From assembly GCA_963840075.1 (NCBI GenBank), contig CAWIXS010000042.1:28392-92391 (forward strand): a stretch of DNA of 64,000 nt, in the 5' to 3' direction. The notes below the pieces were generated by a model, which saw nothing but the letters and a program-made list of their open reading frames with translations, searched no databases and had not been told where the DNA came from. Positions 1 through 8,675 of the stretch are shown here, one piece after another. A program made the translations under genes and the position numbers. Source of the stretch: AWTP1-13 sp963840075 (GTDB lineage Bacteria; Pseudomonadota; Alphaproteobacteria; Rhizobiales; Hyphomicrobiaceae). Each line of letters starts with the position of its first letter. The first letter of the stretch is position 1.

Positions 1-121
1 CCCTCCCCGAGCACCACCCTTGCGCGCAGCGCGCTCCCGCGTGAGCGGGTTCGTTCCCTGACCCATTCCAGACACGCAGCTTTGAGTGCCCTCGACGGCC
101 CGCGAACTGCGGATGAAGGCG

Positions 122-1150
122 CTAGGAGGGCAGTGCCTCGAACACGTATAGAGGACACGACGTTGCCAAGGTTCTCAGATGCTTGAAGCCCGCATTCGCC
201 AACAGCATTGCAAACTCGGCTTCGGTCCGCTCGCGGCCGCCGGTCATGACGAGCATCCCCAGGTCGGTCAGGAACACCTCGGCCGCCGGTCCCGGCTCCG
301 CCCGCTCCGGCAGTCTCCTCTCGATGATGAGCAGCCTGGCGCCGGGCGGAATGCCTTGCCGGCAACAGCGGAGAATTGCCCCCGCACGCTCGTCATCCCA
401 GTCGTGGACAATCTGCTTCAGGATGTACACACTGCCGTGCCGGGGTACACCATCGAAGAAGCTGCCCCCGACGACCGCACAGCGATCGGCCACGCGGCCC
501 TCGCTCAGCACGCGCCGAGCGCGCGGCACAACATCGGGACGATCATACAGGATGCCGTAGAGGCGGGGGTGTGCGGCCAGGATCGCTGCAAGCAACGCTC
601 CCGTTCCACCGCCGACGTCGACCACGACACCGTCTTCGGGAAAATCGATTGCCTTCAGCAGTGCATCGGCGTGCGCCGCGGAGAAGGCCCGCATCGCATC
701 GTCGTGGATTTCGGACTCTTCGGGATGCGCTGCGTAGAAGTCGAACAGCGGCATGCCGAGCAGACGCGCGCTGGCGCTGACGCCGGTTCTCACCGTTTCG
801 AGCAGATCCGACCAGCACCGCAACCGGACACCACCCGCCAGCAGCAGGACGCCGGAGCGAAACGAGCCCGGCATGTCGCTGCGAAGCAATTGCCCCGCGG
901 CGTTCAGCGAGAAGTGGCCCGAGGGCGACTCTGCGAACACGCCCAGCGCGCATAAGGCCCGCATCACCCGCTCCAGCGCCGCCGCGTTGGCCCCGGTGAC
1001 ATGAGCAAGCTCGGGCGCGGTGAGCGGGCCTTGCGCCAGATGATCCGCGACATTGAGCTGGGCGGCCACCAGGAGAGCCTGCGAAGCGCGCAGACCGTAG
1101 GCTATCCCGCGAAGCGTGCTTGCGGCTCGAAAAGGGTCTTGTTCCGTCAC
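122..1150 (-). CDS. SAM-dependent O-methyltransferase (plant COMT / hydroxyneurosporene methyltransferase type)
   Basis: 342 aa. The N-terminal 90 residues form a dimerisation/winged-helix region (LTAPELAHVTGANAAALERV), as in small-molecule O-methyltransferases that use S-adenosylmethionine. The Rossmann SAM motif is visible as VVDVGGGTGALLAAILA, followed by an acidic residue in LYDRPDVV and the later motif HDWDDERAGAILRCC. The DWDD segment places the usual catalytic His just before it (IVHDWDD). The length is normal for the family. The substrate cannot be read from sequence. No biosynthetic neighbours are visible, and the gene lies next to the window edge, so its operon partners may be outside. 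Confidence 0.85.
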   Translation of the reverse strand: MTEQDPFRAASTLRGIAYGLRASQALLVAAQLNVADHLAQGPLTAPELAHVTGANAAALERVMRALCALGVFAESPSGHFSLNAAGQLLRSDMPGSFRSGVLLLAGGVRLRCWSDLLETVRTGVSASARLLGMPLFDFYAAHPEESEIHDDAMRAFSAAHADALLKAIDFPEDGVVVDVGGGTGALLAAILAAHPRLYGILYDRPDVVPRARRVLSEGRVADRCAVVGGSFFDGVPRHGSVYILKQIVHDWDDERAGAILRCCRQGIPPGARLLIIERRLPERAEPGPAAEVFLTDLGMLVMTGGRERTEAEFAMLLANAGFKHLRTLATSCPLYVFEALPS

Positions 1151-1256
1151 GCTCTGCGATCCTCCTAAGCAGATTTTCCCGGCTGCATCAACGTTTGGCC
1201 AAGGCGCTCGCTTCCGCTTTCGGTGCCTTTCTGCCGGTTCTCCACGCGCCCCGCGT

Positions 1257-1452
1257 CGTCATCCCGGCGCCGCCTGCGAGCGAAGCGAGCAGGCGAGACA
1301 AGGCCGGGACCCATGCAGGCCGCAACTTGCTCTTTGTACAGATATGAGTGACGGCGCCGCCTCGCACGTTGAGGAAAAGCTTGCTGAGAGCTGCATGGGT
1401 CCCGGCCTGGTCCCGCTCGCGCCCTTCGGGCACTCGCGGCGCCGGGATGACG
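1257..1452. repeat. Inverted pair of intergenic REP-like repeats
   Basis: The 385-base gap between the methyltransferase and the small secreted protein holds two oppositely oriented copies of one element. One starts GTCGTCATCCCGGCGCC near 1255 and runs to a CGGGACCCATGCAGG end. The other begins CTGCATGGGTCCCGGCC at 1391 and ends CGCCGGGATGACG at 1453. Such elements are common in Rhizobiales intergenic DNA and can fold into a long hairpin. I see no protein-coding gene here. Confidence 0.75.
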
Positions 1453-1535
1453 ACAGAGAGGTGCAGCCAAAATCCGGCCCCTCAGGCGATCGGTCATCTG
1501 GCCCGCAGCGGTGCCGCCCCTGACGTGCGCTGCCG

Positions 1536-1973
1536 CTAGGGCGCCTCGCGTCGCGAGCCGATCAGGGCCGCCGGCCGCGGAATGACCACGCCGCCCGGAC
1601 TGACCGTCAGGACCCGAGTGCATGCAACGAGGCGTTTGAGGGACAATTCCCGAGCCAGCGCGGCCTGTTCCGCAGCTTCTCGCGTTTCAGCGGCCACGAT
1701 GATCTTGTGGTCGCCGCAGAGCTTCGCCACGACCCAGCTGCCGCGGGTTGTCGCGAATTGAGCGCCGCAATCGCTCGGGCCGCCAGCCATAGCCCGACAA
1801 TCGCGAACGGCCGCCGCAATCGCCGGACCCTGCGAGGCTGCCGTCGCCACGCCCCAGGACCCATCTCTGGACAGGGTGACGACCGTCAATTCATCCAGAT
1901 CGATCGCTGGTGCCGGAGGGGCCAACCCCTGAAGGACAGCGAGGACCGCGATGGTGAAGAGGATGCGTCTCAT
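1536..1973 (-). CDS. Small secreted protein, DUF4189-like
   Basis: 145 aa from the ATG at 1973, chosen because GGAG lies about 8 bases upstream; the ATG at 1979 is only 2 bases from it. MRRILFTIAVLAVLQG is a clear signal peptide, with cleavage likely after APPAPA. The mature part has GSWGVATAASQGPAIAAAV followed by paired cysteines (RDCRAM and SDCGAQF) and an AKLCGD segment. This resembles DUF4189 secreted proteins, in which repeated small motifs precede cysteine-containing loops. Function is unknown. The family assignment is from motif memory only and is tentative. Confidence 0.6.
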   Translation of the reverse strand: MRRILFTIAVLAVLQGLAPPAPAIDLDELTVVTLSRDGSWGVATAASQGPAIAAAVRDCRAMAGGPSDCGAQFATTRGSWVVAKLCGDHKIIVAAETREAAEQAALARELSLKRLVACTRVLTVSPGGVVIPRPAALIGSRREAP

Positions 1974-2074
1974 TGCCATTTCTCCAAAAGAGCATTCGCC
2001 GATTGGCGTGGTGTTGAAGGCCTGAAGCCCGTCGTTGCTCCGGCGCCCTCGGCGGGCGTGGAGTTGCAAGTTTG

Positions 2075-3043
2075 CTATTGGTCGGCCTTGAAGCCCGATG
2101 CCTTGATGATCGGCCCCCAGCGCTCGTAGTCGGCGCGCTGGATCCGGGCCAGTTCCTCACCCGTCGTCCCCGTTACCTCGAAGCCGAGGGTACCGATCCG
2201 AGTCCGGATCTCGGCATTGTGCAGGGCAGAGATGATGGCCGCTCGCAAGCGTTCGGCAACATTCGGGGGCGTGCCTGCGGGGGCCCACATCGCGAACCAT
2301 ACCGGTGCCTCGATGTCGAAGCCGCTCTCCCGCAAGGTCGGGACATCCGGCAGGAAACGTAAACGCGAGGCCCCCGCCGTCGCCAGGATGCGGATGCTCC
2401 CAGCTTTGTGCTGCTCGGTGAGCTCGGCCGCCCCCCCGATGTACATCGGAACGCGGCCCGTCATCAGATCGGGAAGGCCAGCCGATGTGCCCTTGTAGAC
2501 GACAAGGCGCAAATCGAGCTTTGTCAGCCGACCAAACTCCACCCCCAGGAAATGGGGAGCCGCGCCCAGGGCCGGCGAGCCGAAGGTGGCCTGGTCCGGG
2601 TTCGCCTCGAGCCAGGCGACAAGCTCGGGCAGCGACCGGACGGGCAATTTGCCGCTGACGGCCAGCGCAAAATCGGTCGTGAAGACTTGGGTGATCGGAA
2701 GCAAGTCGACCAGGGGATCGTAGCCGAGGTTCGCATAGACATGCGGATGGACCGTGACCAAGCCGTTTGGGGCAAGAAGCAAAGTTGCTCCGTCCGGAGC
2801 CGCTTCCTTGACGGCGCGAAGCCCGATTCGCCCGCCGGCGCCGGGTCGATTCTCGACGATCACGGGCCTGCCGAGGCTCTTCTGCAGATGATCGGCAAGC
2901 ATCCTCACGACAGACTCTGCGGAGCTGCCGGCCGCAAACGGGTATACGATCTTGAGCGTCTGCTCCTGTGCGCCGGCAGGTCCGGGCCACAGAGCGAAAA
3001 AAGCGAGGCCGGCCAAGGCGGCCCGGCGTGACACAGTGTGCAT
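2075..3043 (-). CDS. Bug-family (TTT) periplasmic solute-binding protein
   Basis: 322 aa, starting at the ATG at 3043, which has GGGAGGATGCC directly upstream; the longer open frame lacks such a site. A signal peptide (RRAALAGLAFFALWPGPAGA) precedes the mature start EQTLKIVYPFAAGSSAE. The family signature VENRPGAGGRIG follows, with the later GTPPNVAERLRAA segment. Bug proteins are tripartite tricarboxylate transporter receptors that bind carboxylates or amides in the periplasm. No TctA/TctB membrane genes lie nearby, so this is an orphan receptor, as is common in this lineage. It is divergent from the CadC-like regulator at 3185. Confidence 0.9.
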   Translation of the reverse strand: MHTVSRRAALAGLAFFALWPGPAGAQEQTLKIVYPFAAGSSAESVVRMLADHLQKSLGRPVIVENRPGAGGRIGLRAVKEAAPDGATLLLAPNGLVTVHPHVYANLGYDPLVDLLPITQVFTTDFALAVSGKLPVRSLPELVAWLEANPDQATFGSPALGAAPHFLGVEFGRLTKLDLRLVVYKGTSAGLPDLMTGRVPMYIGGAAELTEQHKAGSIRILATAGASRLRFLPDVPTLRESGFDIEAPVWFAMWAPAGTPPNVAERLRAAIISALHNAEIRTRIGTLGFEVTGTTGEELARIQRADYERWGPIIKASGFKADQ

Positions 3044-3121
3044 GGCATCCTCCCAGTGTTCGGCAACGTCTGCGTGACAGGAAAGCACCGCGGGAGGCCG
3101 GGTGTCATGAAATGCACCGTG

Positions 3122-3152
3122 CAGTGAAGCTGAAATTGTGTGAAATTCACTG
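3122..3152. promoter_or_regulatory. Inverted repeat between divergent Bug and CadC-like genes
   Basis: CAGTGAA at 3122-3128 is mirrored by TTCACTG at 3146-3152 with 17 bases between. Within the spacer TGAAATTGTGTGAAATT adds a short direct repeat of TGAAATT. The element lies in the 141-base gap between the two divergent starts at 3043 and 3185, the expected place for an operator. That the CadC-like regulator binds it is inference. Confidence 0.4.
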
Positions 3153-3184
3153 GATGGCGAAGTCATAGCGACGAGCAAGCGAAC

Positions 3185-4786
3185 ATGGCCGCAGTCGCTC
3201 AAAAGCTGTTCAGGTTTGAAGGCTTTACGCTGGATTTGACGCGGCGCTCGCTGCGTGCCGGCGACCGCGTCGTCGAGCTGCGCCCGAAGAGCTTCGATGT
3301 GCTGGCCTACCTTGTCGAGTGTGCCGGCAGGCCGGCCGGCAAGGATGAAATTATTCAGGCCGTGTGGCCGGACGTAACCGTGACGGAGGAATCGCTGACC
3401 CGCTGCGTCAGCGATATCCGGCTGGCCCTCGACGACGGCACCCAGCGCATCATCAAGACGCTGCCCCGACGGGGCTACGTGCTCGCCGCACCCGTCACTG
3501 GCACAGGCCCGGCAAGCTCGCCCTCGGCTGACGCCAAGTCACTATCCCCTCCAACGCAGGACGACCGGCCGGCAATCGCCGTGTTGGCGTTCGACAACGC
3601 CTCTGCCGATCCAGGCGAGCAGTATTTCAGCGACGGCATCACCGACGACATCATCACCGAGCTGTCGCGGTTCTCCAGCCTGATCGTGATCGCACGCAAC
3701 TCCTCGTTCCAGTACAAGGGCCGCTCAGTCGATGTGCGCAGGATCGGGCAGGAGCTGGGCGTAGGCTACGTGCTGGAGGGCAGCATCCGCCGCGACGGCG
3801 AACGTCTGCGCATGACGGCGCAGCTGATCGACGCGCTCAGCGGCGCCCACCGCTGGGCCGAGCGCTACGACCGTCCCTCGACGGACGTGTTTGCCGTCCA
3901 GGACGAGATCGCGCGCACCATCGCCGTCCTGGTCGCCGTTCATGTGGACAAGGCGGAGCTGAACCGGGCGCTGATCAAGCCGCCGGCGTCGCTGCAGGCC
4001 TATGACTGCTACCTGCGGGGCGTCAGCTCAGTGGACGCTTTTTACGCGGCCTTTTTTTACGCGGCCCATAGAGACATCGATCACCTGCGTGACGCCCGTC
4101 GCTGGCTCGAGCAGGCGATCAGCATCGACCCGCGTCATGCAAGGGCGTACGCGGCGCTGGCTGCGAGCTATCTCCCCACCTACGTGAATCGGTTCAAGGA
4201 TGATGAAGATTTTTTCAATCCCGCCACCCTCGAAAGAATGAGAACGCTTGCCCTCAGGGCTGTTGAGCTCGATCCCAGACTGCCGGATGGTCACAACAGT
4301 TTTGGAAACATACTCAACTTTCAAGGGCAGCACGACGCTTCAATCGCCGCGTATGAACGCGCGCTCGCCCTCAATCCCAATCAGGTCCCTTGGCGTTTTG
4401 CCGCCGCCTTGGTCTACGCCGGACAGCACGAACGCGCCATCGAGGTGGCGCGCGCCTGCATGCGCCTCGATCCGTTCTATCCTCCGACCGCACCGGGATG
4501 GCTCGGGTTCGCGTACTTCATGCTCAAGCGCTATTCCGAAGCCTTGCCGCCGCTGCTGGAAAGTGCCTCGCGGGCTCCTGGATGGCAGGGAGGGCATCTT
4601 TTTCTGGCAGCAACGTACGCGCGGCTCGGCGAGATCGACAGGGCCCGCGCGGTTGCGGCGGAAATGCTCCGGCTCATCCCGGAATATACCATCGGCGACA
4701 TCCCTCAGCGCCTGGACCTCTACAAGCGACCCGAGGACGCCCAGCATTTCTTCGGTGCCTTGCGATTGGCAGGATTGCCGGAATAG
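3185..4786 (+). CDS. CadC-like transcriptional regulator with winged helix, TolB-N-like domain and TPRs
   Basis: 533 aa from the ATG at 3185 (MAAVAQKLFRFEGFTLD); a GTG at 3140 would add 15 poorly supported residues. Residues about 8-105 are an OmpR/PhoB-type winged helix (VVELRPKSFDVLAYLVE, then KTLPRRGYVL). About residues 135-265 form the domain often following it in these regulators (IAVLAFDNAS, YFSDGITDDIITELSR, YVLEGSIRR). The rest is tetratricopeptide repeats. There is no receiver domain and no obvious membrane helix, so unlike E. coli CadC it is probably cytoplasmic. Its divergence from the Bug receptor gene suggests a regulatory link, which is inference. Confidence 0.85.
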   Translation: MAAVAQKLFRFEGFTLDLTRRSLRAGDRVVELRPKSFDVLAYLVECAGRPAGKDEIIQAVWPDVTVTEESLTRCVSDIRLALDDGTQRIIKTLPRRGYVLAAPVTGTGPASSPSADAKSLSPPTQDDRPAIAVLAFDNASADPGEQYFSDGITDDIITELSRFSSLIVIARNSSFQYKGRSVDVRRIGQELGVGYVLEGSIRRDGERLRMTAQLIDALSGAHRWAERYDRPSTDVFAVQDEIARTIAVLVAVHVDKAELNRALIKPPASLQAYDCYLRGVSSVDAFYAAFFYAAHRDIDHLRDARRWLEQAISIDPRHARAYAALAASYLPTYVNRFKDDEDFFNPATLERMRTLALRAVELDPRLPDGHNSFGNILNFQGQHDASIAAYERALALNPNQVPWRFAAALVYAGQHERAIEVARACMRLDPFYPPTAPGWLGFAYFMLKRYSEALPPLLESASRAPGWQGGHLFLAATYARLGEIDRARAVAAEMLRLIPEYTIGDIPQRLDLYKRPEDAQHFFGALRLAGLPE

Positions 4787-4952
4787 CGCTGTCCAGTTCG
4801 TCCGATAGCGGCACATCGTGACCAGCCGCCAGCTTCCGGGGCATAGCGGGAGTCGGGCGGATGCGTTTCGTTGGCGCGGTGACGCAAACCCGCTTAGGGC
4901 TTGAAGCGCGTAACCCAACAGGCCACGATGACAACGGATCGTGCTCGCCCAT

Positions 4953-4982
4953 GTTGGGTCACGGCCTTCGGCCTAACCCAAC
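4953..4982. repeat. Palindromic GTTGGGT...ACCCAAC intergenic repeat
   Basis: GTTGGG at 4953 pairs with CCCAAC ending at 4982 around GGCC-TTC-GGCC, and a further TAACCCAACA copy lies at 4911-4920. The hairpin sits directly after the stop codon of the minus-strand YbdK gene and may end its transcript. There is no clear U tract, so it is called a repeat rather than a terminator. Confidence 0.6.
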
Positions 4983-6131
4983 CTACGATTCCCGCGAGGG
5001 GTCCGACCCCGTTTCCGCGATCAGATGGTCGACCACGCCGCGCAGCGCCTCCTCGCGCGACGCGCCCTCGGCGACGAGGCGGTTGAAGTGAGCGACCTGG
5101 CGGTCGGCGCTGGTGCCGCGCGCAACGATGGTGCGGGCGTGCTCCACCTCGGGCCGGCAGCCGAGCGCCTCGGCGTCCTCGCGCACCATGCCCAGCAGCT
5201 CGTCGATGAGGTGGCGGAACGGCACCAGCTCGGCCTTGCCGAAGTCGAACAGCGTGCCGCCGACGCCGTAGCGCTGCGCGCGCCAGCGGTTCTCCGACAG
5301 CAGGAACAGCGGGTAGCTGCGCCAAATCTGGTTGGAGCGGCGGATGCGGTAGAGCATGCGCAGGATGCAGACGTAGAGGGAGGCGACGCACACCGCATCC
5401 TCGATCAGCGTGCAGACGTCGGTGATGCGCATCTCCAGCGTCGGAAACCGGGCGGAGGGGCGCAGGTCCCACCAGATCTTGCTGGCGTCCTCGATGACGC
5501 CGTTGCGCACCAGAACGTCGACGGTGCGGCGATAGGACTGCCAGCTCTCGAACCGCCCCGGCAGTCCGGTGCGCGGCAGCTCGTTGTAGGCGGCGAGCCG
5601 GTAGCACTTGAGGCCCGTGTCCTCGCCTTCGACGAACGGCGAGGAGGTGGAAAGCACCAGCAGATGCGGCAGGAAGTAGCGCGCCTGGTTCATGAGGTCG
5701 ATGCGCAACTCGTCGTCGTCGATGCCGGCGTGCACATGCATGCCGCCGAACACGAGGCGCCGGCCGACGCCGGCGAGGTCCCGGGCGATGGCCTGGTAGC
5801 GCGCGCGCTCGGTGGGCTGCTGCGCGTCCCAGCGCGCGAAGGGGTGGGTGGAGGCGGCGACGGGGGCGAGCCCGTGCTCCGCGGCCAGGCCTGCAATGGC
5901 CTTGCGCAGGGCTGCGAGCTCCGCGCCAGCGGCGCGTGGGGTGGCGTGGACGCGCGTCCCCACCTCGATCTGGGACTTGAGGAACTCGGGCGCCACCTGG
6001 CCCTGCAGCGCCCGCTCGCAGGCCGCAAACAGCGCCTGCGGCATGGCGCACACCAGGTCGCGGGTTGCGCGGTCAACGAGAAGGTACTCCTCCTCGATGC
6101 CGACGGTGAACGACGGTTCCTTGAGCGGCAT
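4983..6131 (-). CDS. ybdK: YbdK-type carboxylate-amine ligase (glutamate-cysteine ligase family 2)
   Basis: 382 aa from the ATG at 6131. Family landmarks are an N-terminal VGIEEEYLLVDR, the central GGMHVHAGIDDDELR, EMRITDVCT, and SENRWRAQRYGVGG near the C-terminus. YbdK proteins have the gamma-glutamylcysteine synthetase fold and show weak ATP-dependent glutamate-cysteine ligase activity; their real substrate is generally unknown. The length is normal. It is divergent from the class II aldolase gene, and the 185-base gap between them would hold both promoters. Confidence 0.88.
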   Translation of the reverse strand: MPLKEPSFTVGIEEEYLLVDRATRDLVCAMPQALFAACERALQGQVAPEFLKSQIEVGTRVHATPRAAGAELAALRKAIAGLAAEHGLAPVAASTHPFARWDAQQPTERARYQAIARDLAGVGRRLVFGGMHVHAGIDDDELRIDLMNQARYFLPHLLVLSTSSPFVEGEDTGLKCYRLAAYNELPRTGLPGRFESWQSYRRTVDVLVRNGVIEDASKIWWDLRPSARFPTLEMRITDVCTLIEDAVCVASLYVCILRMLYRIRRSNQIWRSYPLFLLSENRWRAQRYGVGGTLFDFGKAELVPFRHLIDELLGMVREDAEALGCRPEVEHARTIVARGTSADRQVAHFNRLVAEGASREEALRGVVDHLIAETGSDPSRES

Positions 6132-6316
6132 GGCGGCATTGTGCCATGAATTGCCCGGGTTTCGTAGGGGCCGGCGCTCGCAGGGGTTAGCCAACGCGCG
6201 GCTTGCGCCGCACCGCCATTGCTGCAAGCCTCCCGCAAATGCCGGCCGCGCGCCCGATTTCTCCCCCGCCTCCGGGCGCTGCGGTCACAGGCTCGAGCCA
6301 AGGAGAATGCCCGAAA

Positions 6317-7048
6317 ATGGCAAGCCCAGTGCATTTCGACTCCGGAGTCGGCGAGCAGCTCCTGCGCTATGCCCGCCTCGTTGCGGGCCGCGGGTACATC
6401 CACAACACGCTCGGCAACATGGCGATCCGCGCCGCCCATCCGGACCACCCGCACGGCGTGGCCTACACCAAGCACGCCGAGATCTCGCTCGAGGAGATGG
6501 GGGTGGAGAACATCGTCATCACCGAGATTGCGACCAGCCGGCTGCTCTACGGCTCGCGCACCACCAGCGTCGGTCACAACCTCAACCGCGAGATCCTGCG
6601 CCAGCGCCCCGACATCGGCGCCGTCATCCACGTGCACGACGACGCCACCATCGCCTTCTTCGGCTCCGGCGCCTTCAAGGAGGTGGGGGTGCTGTCGCTG
6701 GACATGCCTTTCATCCTGGGCAAGCCGCCCTGCTACGTGCCGGCCAACGTGGACGTCGAGGCCGACGTCGGGCCGGTCAAGGACTTCATCGCCGGCACCA
6801 ACCTCGTGGTTCTGCTGGGGCACGGCGTCACCGCGCTCGGGCGCACCATCTCGGAGGCCTACCACCGGCTCAACTCGTTCACGGCCGAGGTCCGCCGCAA
6901 CATCGAGGCCGAGCACCTGGCGGCCCTCAAGGGCACGACGCCGCTCTACCGCAGCGAGGCCGAGATCGCGCTCATGTACGAGCACGCGGAGGCCGTCATC
7001 TACCCGACCCGCGCGGAGCGGGTCATGCAGGAGGAGCAGGCGGCATGA
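6317..7048 (+). CDS. Class II aldolase/adducin-family protein
   Basis: 243 aa. The ATG at 6317 has AAGGAG upstream. The class II aldolase core is recognisable: GNMAIRAA, TKHAEISLEEM, then the metal-binding VIHVHDDATIAFFGSG and LLGHGVTALG. The two His of HVHDD plus the His of GHG match the zinc ligands of L-fuculose-phosphate aldolase and related enzymes. The usual catalytic Glu position is not clear to me. Substrate and pathway are not evident, and the downstream neighbour (ATP12, 22 bases away) gives no metabolic clue. Confidence 0.85.
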   Translation: MASPVHFDSGVGEQLLRYARLVAGRGYIHNTLGNMAIRAAHPDHPHGVAYTKHAEISLEEMGVENIVITEIATSRLLYGSRTTSVGHNLNREILRQRPDIGAVIHVHDDATIAFFGSGAFKEVGVLSLDMPFILGKPPCYVPANVDVEADVGPVKDFIAGTNLVVLLGHGVTALGRTISEAYHRLNSFTAEVRRNIEAEHLAALKGTTPLYRSEAEIALMYEHAEAVIYPTRAERVMQEEQAA

Positions 7049-7070
7049 GGCCGGATCAGGAAGCCGGCAC

Positions 7071-7778
7071 ATGACGACGCGGCCGAAGCGGTTCTACCGG
7101 GCGGTGTCGGTGGACGGAGCCGCGCCGGCCTTTCGCGTGCTGCTCGACGGCAAGCCGATCCGCACCCCGGCGCGGCGTGAGCTCACCCTGCCGGCCAAGC
7201 CGCTGGCGGAGGCCGTCGCGGCGGAGTGGGATGCCCAGGACGAGCACATCGACCCCGGCACCATGCCGCTGACGCGCCTCGTCAACTCGGCACTGGACGG
7301 TGTCGCCGGGCGCGAGGCCGAGGTGCGGGCCGAGATCGCCAAGTATGCCGCCAGCGATCTCGTGTGCTACCGCGCCGAAGGGCCGGCCGAGCTGGTGCGC
7401 CGGCAGGAGCGGGCGTGGGACACGGTGCTGGCGTGGGCGCGCACGGCGCTCGGTGCGAGCCTCGTTCTGGGGCAGGGCATCGCGCCCGTGACCCAGGCGC
7501 CGGCAGCCGGCGCGGCAATCGATCGGGCGCTCGCGGGGCTCGACGCCTTCGCGTTGACGGCGCATCACGTCATGACGACGCTGACGGGCTCGGCGCTGCT
7601 GGCGCTCGCGCATGCCGGGGGCCGTCTCACGGCGGCGGAGGCCTGGGCGGCGGCGCACGTCGACGAGGACTGGCAGATCGGCCGATGGGGCGAGGACGCC
7701 GAGGCCAAGGCCCGCCGCGACCGCCGCTGGGCCGAGATGCAGGCGGCGAGCCGCCTGCTGGCGCTGCTGGGCCGCTAG
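7071..7778 (+). CDS. ATP12-family F1-ATPase assembly chaperone
   Basis: 235 aa. The ATG at 7071 has AGGAA 8 bases upstream. ATP12 proteins assist assembly of the F1 sector of ATP synthase by holding the alpha subunit; bacterial members are typical of alphaproteobacteria. Visible family features are the N-terminal RPKRFYRAVSV, DGKPIRTPARREL, EWDAQDEHIDP with MPLTRLVNSALD, and SDLVCYRAEGPAELV. The C-terminal region has the expected EDWQIGRWGEDAEA. It lies 22 bases after the aldolase gene and is probably co-transcribed with it. Confidence 0.93.
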   Translation: MTTRPKRFYRAVSVDGAAPAFRVLLDGKPIRTPARRELTLPAKPLAEAVAAEWDAQDEHIDPGTMPLTRLVNSALDGVAGREAEVRAEIAKYAASDLVCYRAEGPAELVRRQERAWDTVLAWARTALGASLVLGQGIAPVTQAPAAGAAIDRALAGLDAFALTAHHVMTTLTGSALLALAHAGGRLTAAEAWAAAHVDEDWQIGRWGEDAEAKARRDRRWAEMQAASRLLALLGR

Positions 7779-8110
7779 CGCGGATCGCCGCGGGCTTGTG
7801 CAGGTTGGGCCTTCGCTTGATCCAAACCTCGGGCGCGCACGCCAAGTGTTGGGTGTGCACCTTCGCGTTGACCCAAGGCCCTGCCGCCCCACGGGCAGCT
7901 TGTCTGGATAGACCTCGACACAATGGAAGAGGGGTCGGATGTGAGGGGCCCATTCGGACGTGTGCAGATCGGCATGACAGTTCAGCCGCCACGAAGCTGG
8001 TGAATTCCAGTCTTGCGATGGAGCCGAAGTCGCCGGCCGTGCAGACATCTGCGCTGCAACTGGTAGCCGCCGGGCAGCACGGTAATGGGACGCGAGCGCC
8101 GTGGCTCGGA
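7779..8110. other. Gene-free stretch with degenerate repeats
   Basis: 332 bases between the convergent ATP12 and rhodanese genes. It holds degenerate fragments of a GTTGGG.../CCCAA repeat (around 7805-7830 and 7847-7880), similar in type to the palindrome after ybdK. No coding sequence, RNA gene or clear terminator can be supported. Confidence 0.5.
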
Positions 8111-8488
8111 CTACCGCTCGACTGGCACGCCGCCCTGGGCCAGCTCCATGAAGCCGCCGCCGTTCAGGACCTGGCCGTAGCCCATGTCCTTGAGCGTCTT
8201 GCCGGCCAAGGCCGAGCGCCCCCCGGAAGCGCAATAGACGATCACCGTCTTCGCCTTGTCGAGCGCCTTGTTGTGGGAGGGCAGCTCGGGATCGGCCTGG
8301 AACTCCAGCATGCCGCGCGGGATGTGGAGCGCGCCGGCGAGCTTGCCGGTGCTCCTCACCTCCGTGGCGTCGCGCACGTCGACCACCACGGCCTCGCCCT
8401 TGGCGATCAGCTCCTTGGCCTGCGCCGGCGAGATGCGCGGCACCGCGGCGTTGGCCTCGGCCATCATCTGCTTGACGCTCGTCGCCAT
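8111..8488 (-). CDS. Single-domain rhodanese-like protein
   Basis: 125 aa. It is a single rhodanese domain: EAVVVDVRDATEV, then GALHIPRGMLEF, then the active-site loop YCASGGRSAL containing the catalytic cysteine, and a C-terminal NGGGFMEL. Such proteins transfer sulfane sulfur, usually to cyanide or a thiol acceptor in vitro. There is no signal peptide, so it is cytoplasmic. The physiological partner is unknown. The gene stands alone, convergent to ATP12 and divergent from the TPR protein gene. Confidence 0.92.
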   Translation of the reverse strand: MATSVKQMMAEANAAVPRISPAQAKELIAKGEAVVVDVRDATEVRSTGKLAGALHIPRGMLEFQADPELPSHNKALDKAKTVIVYCASGGRSALAGKTLKDMGYGQVLNGGGFMELAQGGVPVER

Positions 8489-8675
8489 GTCGGATTCCTC
8501 GTGTCGCTGGCAGCTCTGCGCTCACCAATGGAGCGTCCGCAGATTTTCCGGCATAATTCACGCCATAAGCAACTGCCACCGTCGGTGCGACGACGCGTGG
8601 CGGGGGACAAGGCTTGCCTCGGAGAAGGCGCCGGCGCGGCGGCCATTCTCCGAACGGGCGCAAGGAGGGAATTGG

